Shown: in pieces, positions 63,991 through 64,000 of the stretch
Position numbering within the stretch: position 1 is the first letter of the stretch
Layout: every line of letters starts with the position of its first letter
DNA from: Fragilaria crotonensis
Taxonomy: Eukaryota > Bacillariophyta > Fragilariophyceae > Fragilariales > Fragilariaceae
Length of the DNA: 64,000 nt
Reading direction: 5' to 3'
Assembly: GCA_022925895.1 (NCBI GenBank)
Contig: JAKSYS010000116.1
Coordinates: forward strand, 1 to 64,000
Translations under genes and position numbers: made by a program
The notes under the pieces: model-generated
What the model was told of the DNA's origin: nothing
What the model saw: the letters and a program-made list of their open reading frames with translations, nothing else
Database searches by the model: none

Positions 63991-64000
63991 GTGATTGGAT

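Overview
The window looks like nuclear DNA from a stramenopile, most likely a diatom. The signs are few and short spliceosomal introns (about 50-125 bp, GT-AG, with one longer candidate), a protein made of helicase-associated (HA) repeats of the kind expanded in diatoms, a diatom-type Ty1/copia element, and ordinary eukaryotic housekeeping genes (RRP40, DP, UNC50, mitochondrial L12, USP, GT10 and GT60 glycosyltransferases). The species cannot be named from sequence alone.

The window has two halves. Positions 1-30,000 are mostly accessory DNA. They hold a hairpin-forming minisatellite (1-531), a TMCO3/KEA-like cation/H+ antiporter gene broken by many one-base frameshifts (2501-4940), and a nest of mobile elements. 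A Plavaka-like DNA transposase gene (6673-8072 and 15017-17203) is split by a 6.9-kb tyrosine-recombinase retrotransposon (8073-15016). That element has gag, RT-RNase H and tyrosine recombinase regions, and split direct repeats in the order A1 - body - B1 - A2 - B2, so it is DIRS order, Ngaro-like. Next come a damaged copy of a gene family with a possible 2OG-Fe(II) oxygenase signature (17378-19117, minus) and an unrecognised fragmented gene (20223-21585). A complete Mutator-like element follows (22106-29172), with a 9-bp target duplication and inverted repeats of about 625 bp. It carries an intact second copy of the same unusual gene, a ULP1-like cysteine protease and a MULE transposase.

Positions 30,800-64,000 are mostly host genes on both strands: an acidic single-pass membrane protein with a 12-residue minisatellite, an HA-repeat protein, UNC50, a small FN3-like protein with a CaaX-type end, a DUF1990 protein, a secreted beta-helix membrane protein, RRP40 and DP (divergent), mitochondrial L12, two ubiquitin-specific protease genes, a GT10 fucosyltransferase and a GT60-like GlcNAc transferase (convergent). 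One USP gene encodes two USP domains, and the second has lost its catalytic cysteine. A 5.3-kb copia element with nearly identical LTRs sits just upstream of the fucosyltransferase.

The strongest novelty candidates are the Ngaro-like element with its clean insertion into a second transposon, the possible oxygenase family linked to two transposon neighbourhoods, the ULP1-bearing MULE, and the double USP with a pseudo-domain. A caution applies to the left half: frameshifts are frequent in genes whose conserved motifs are otherwise intact, so some may be assembly indels rather than true decay.
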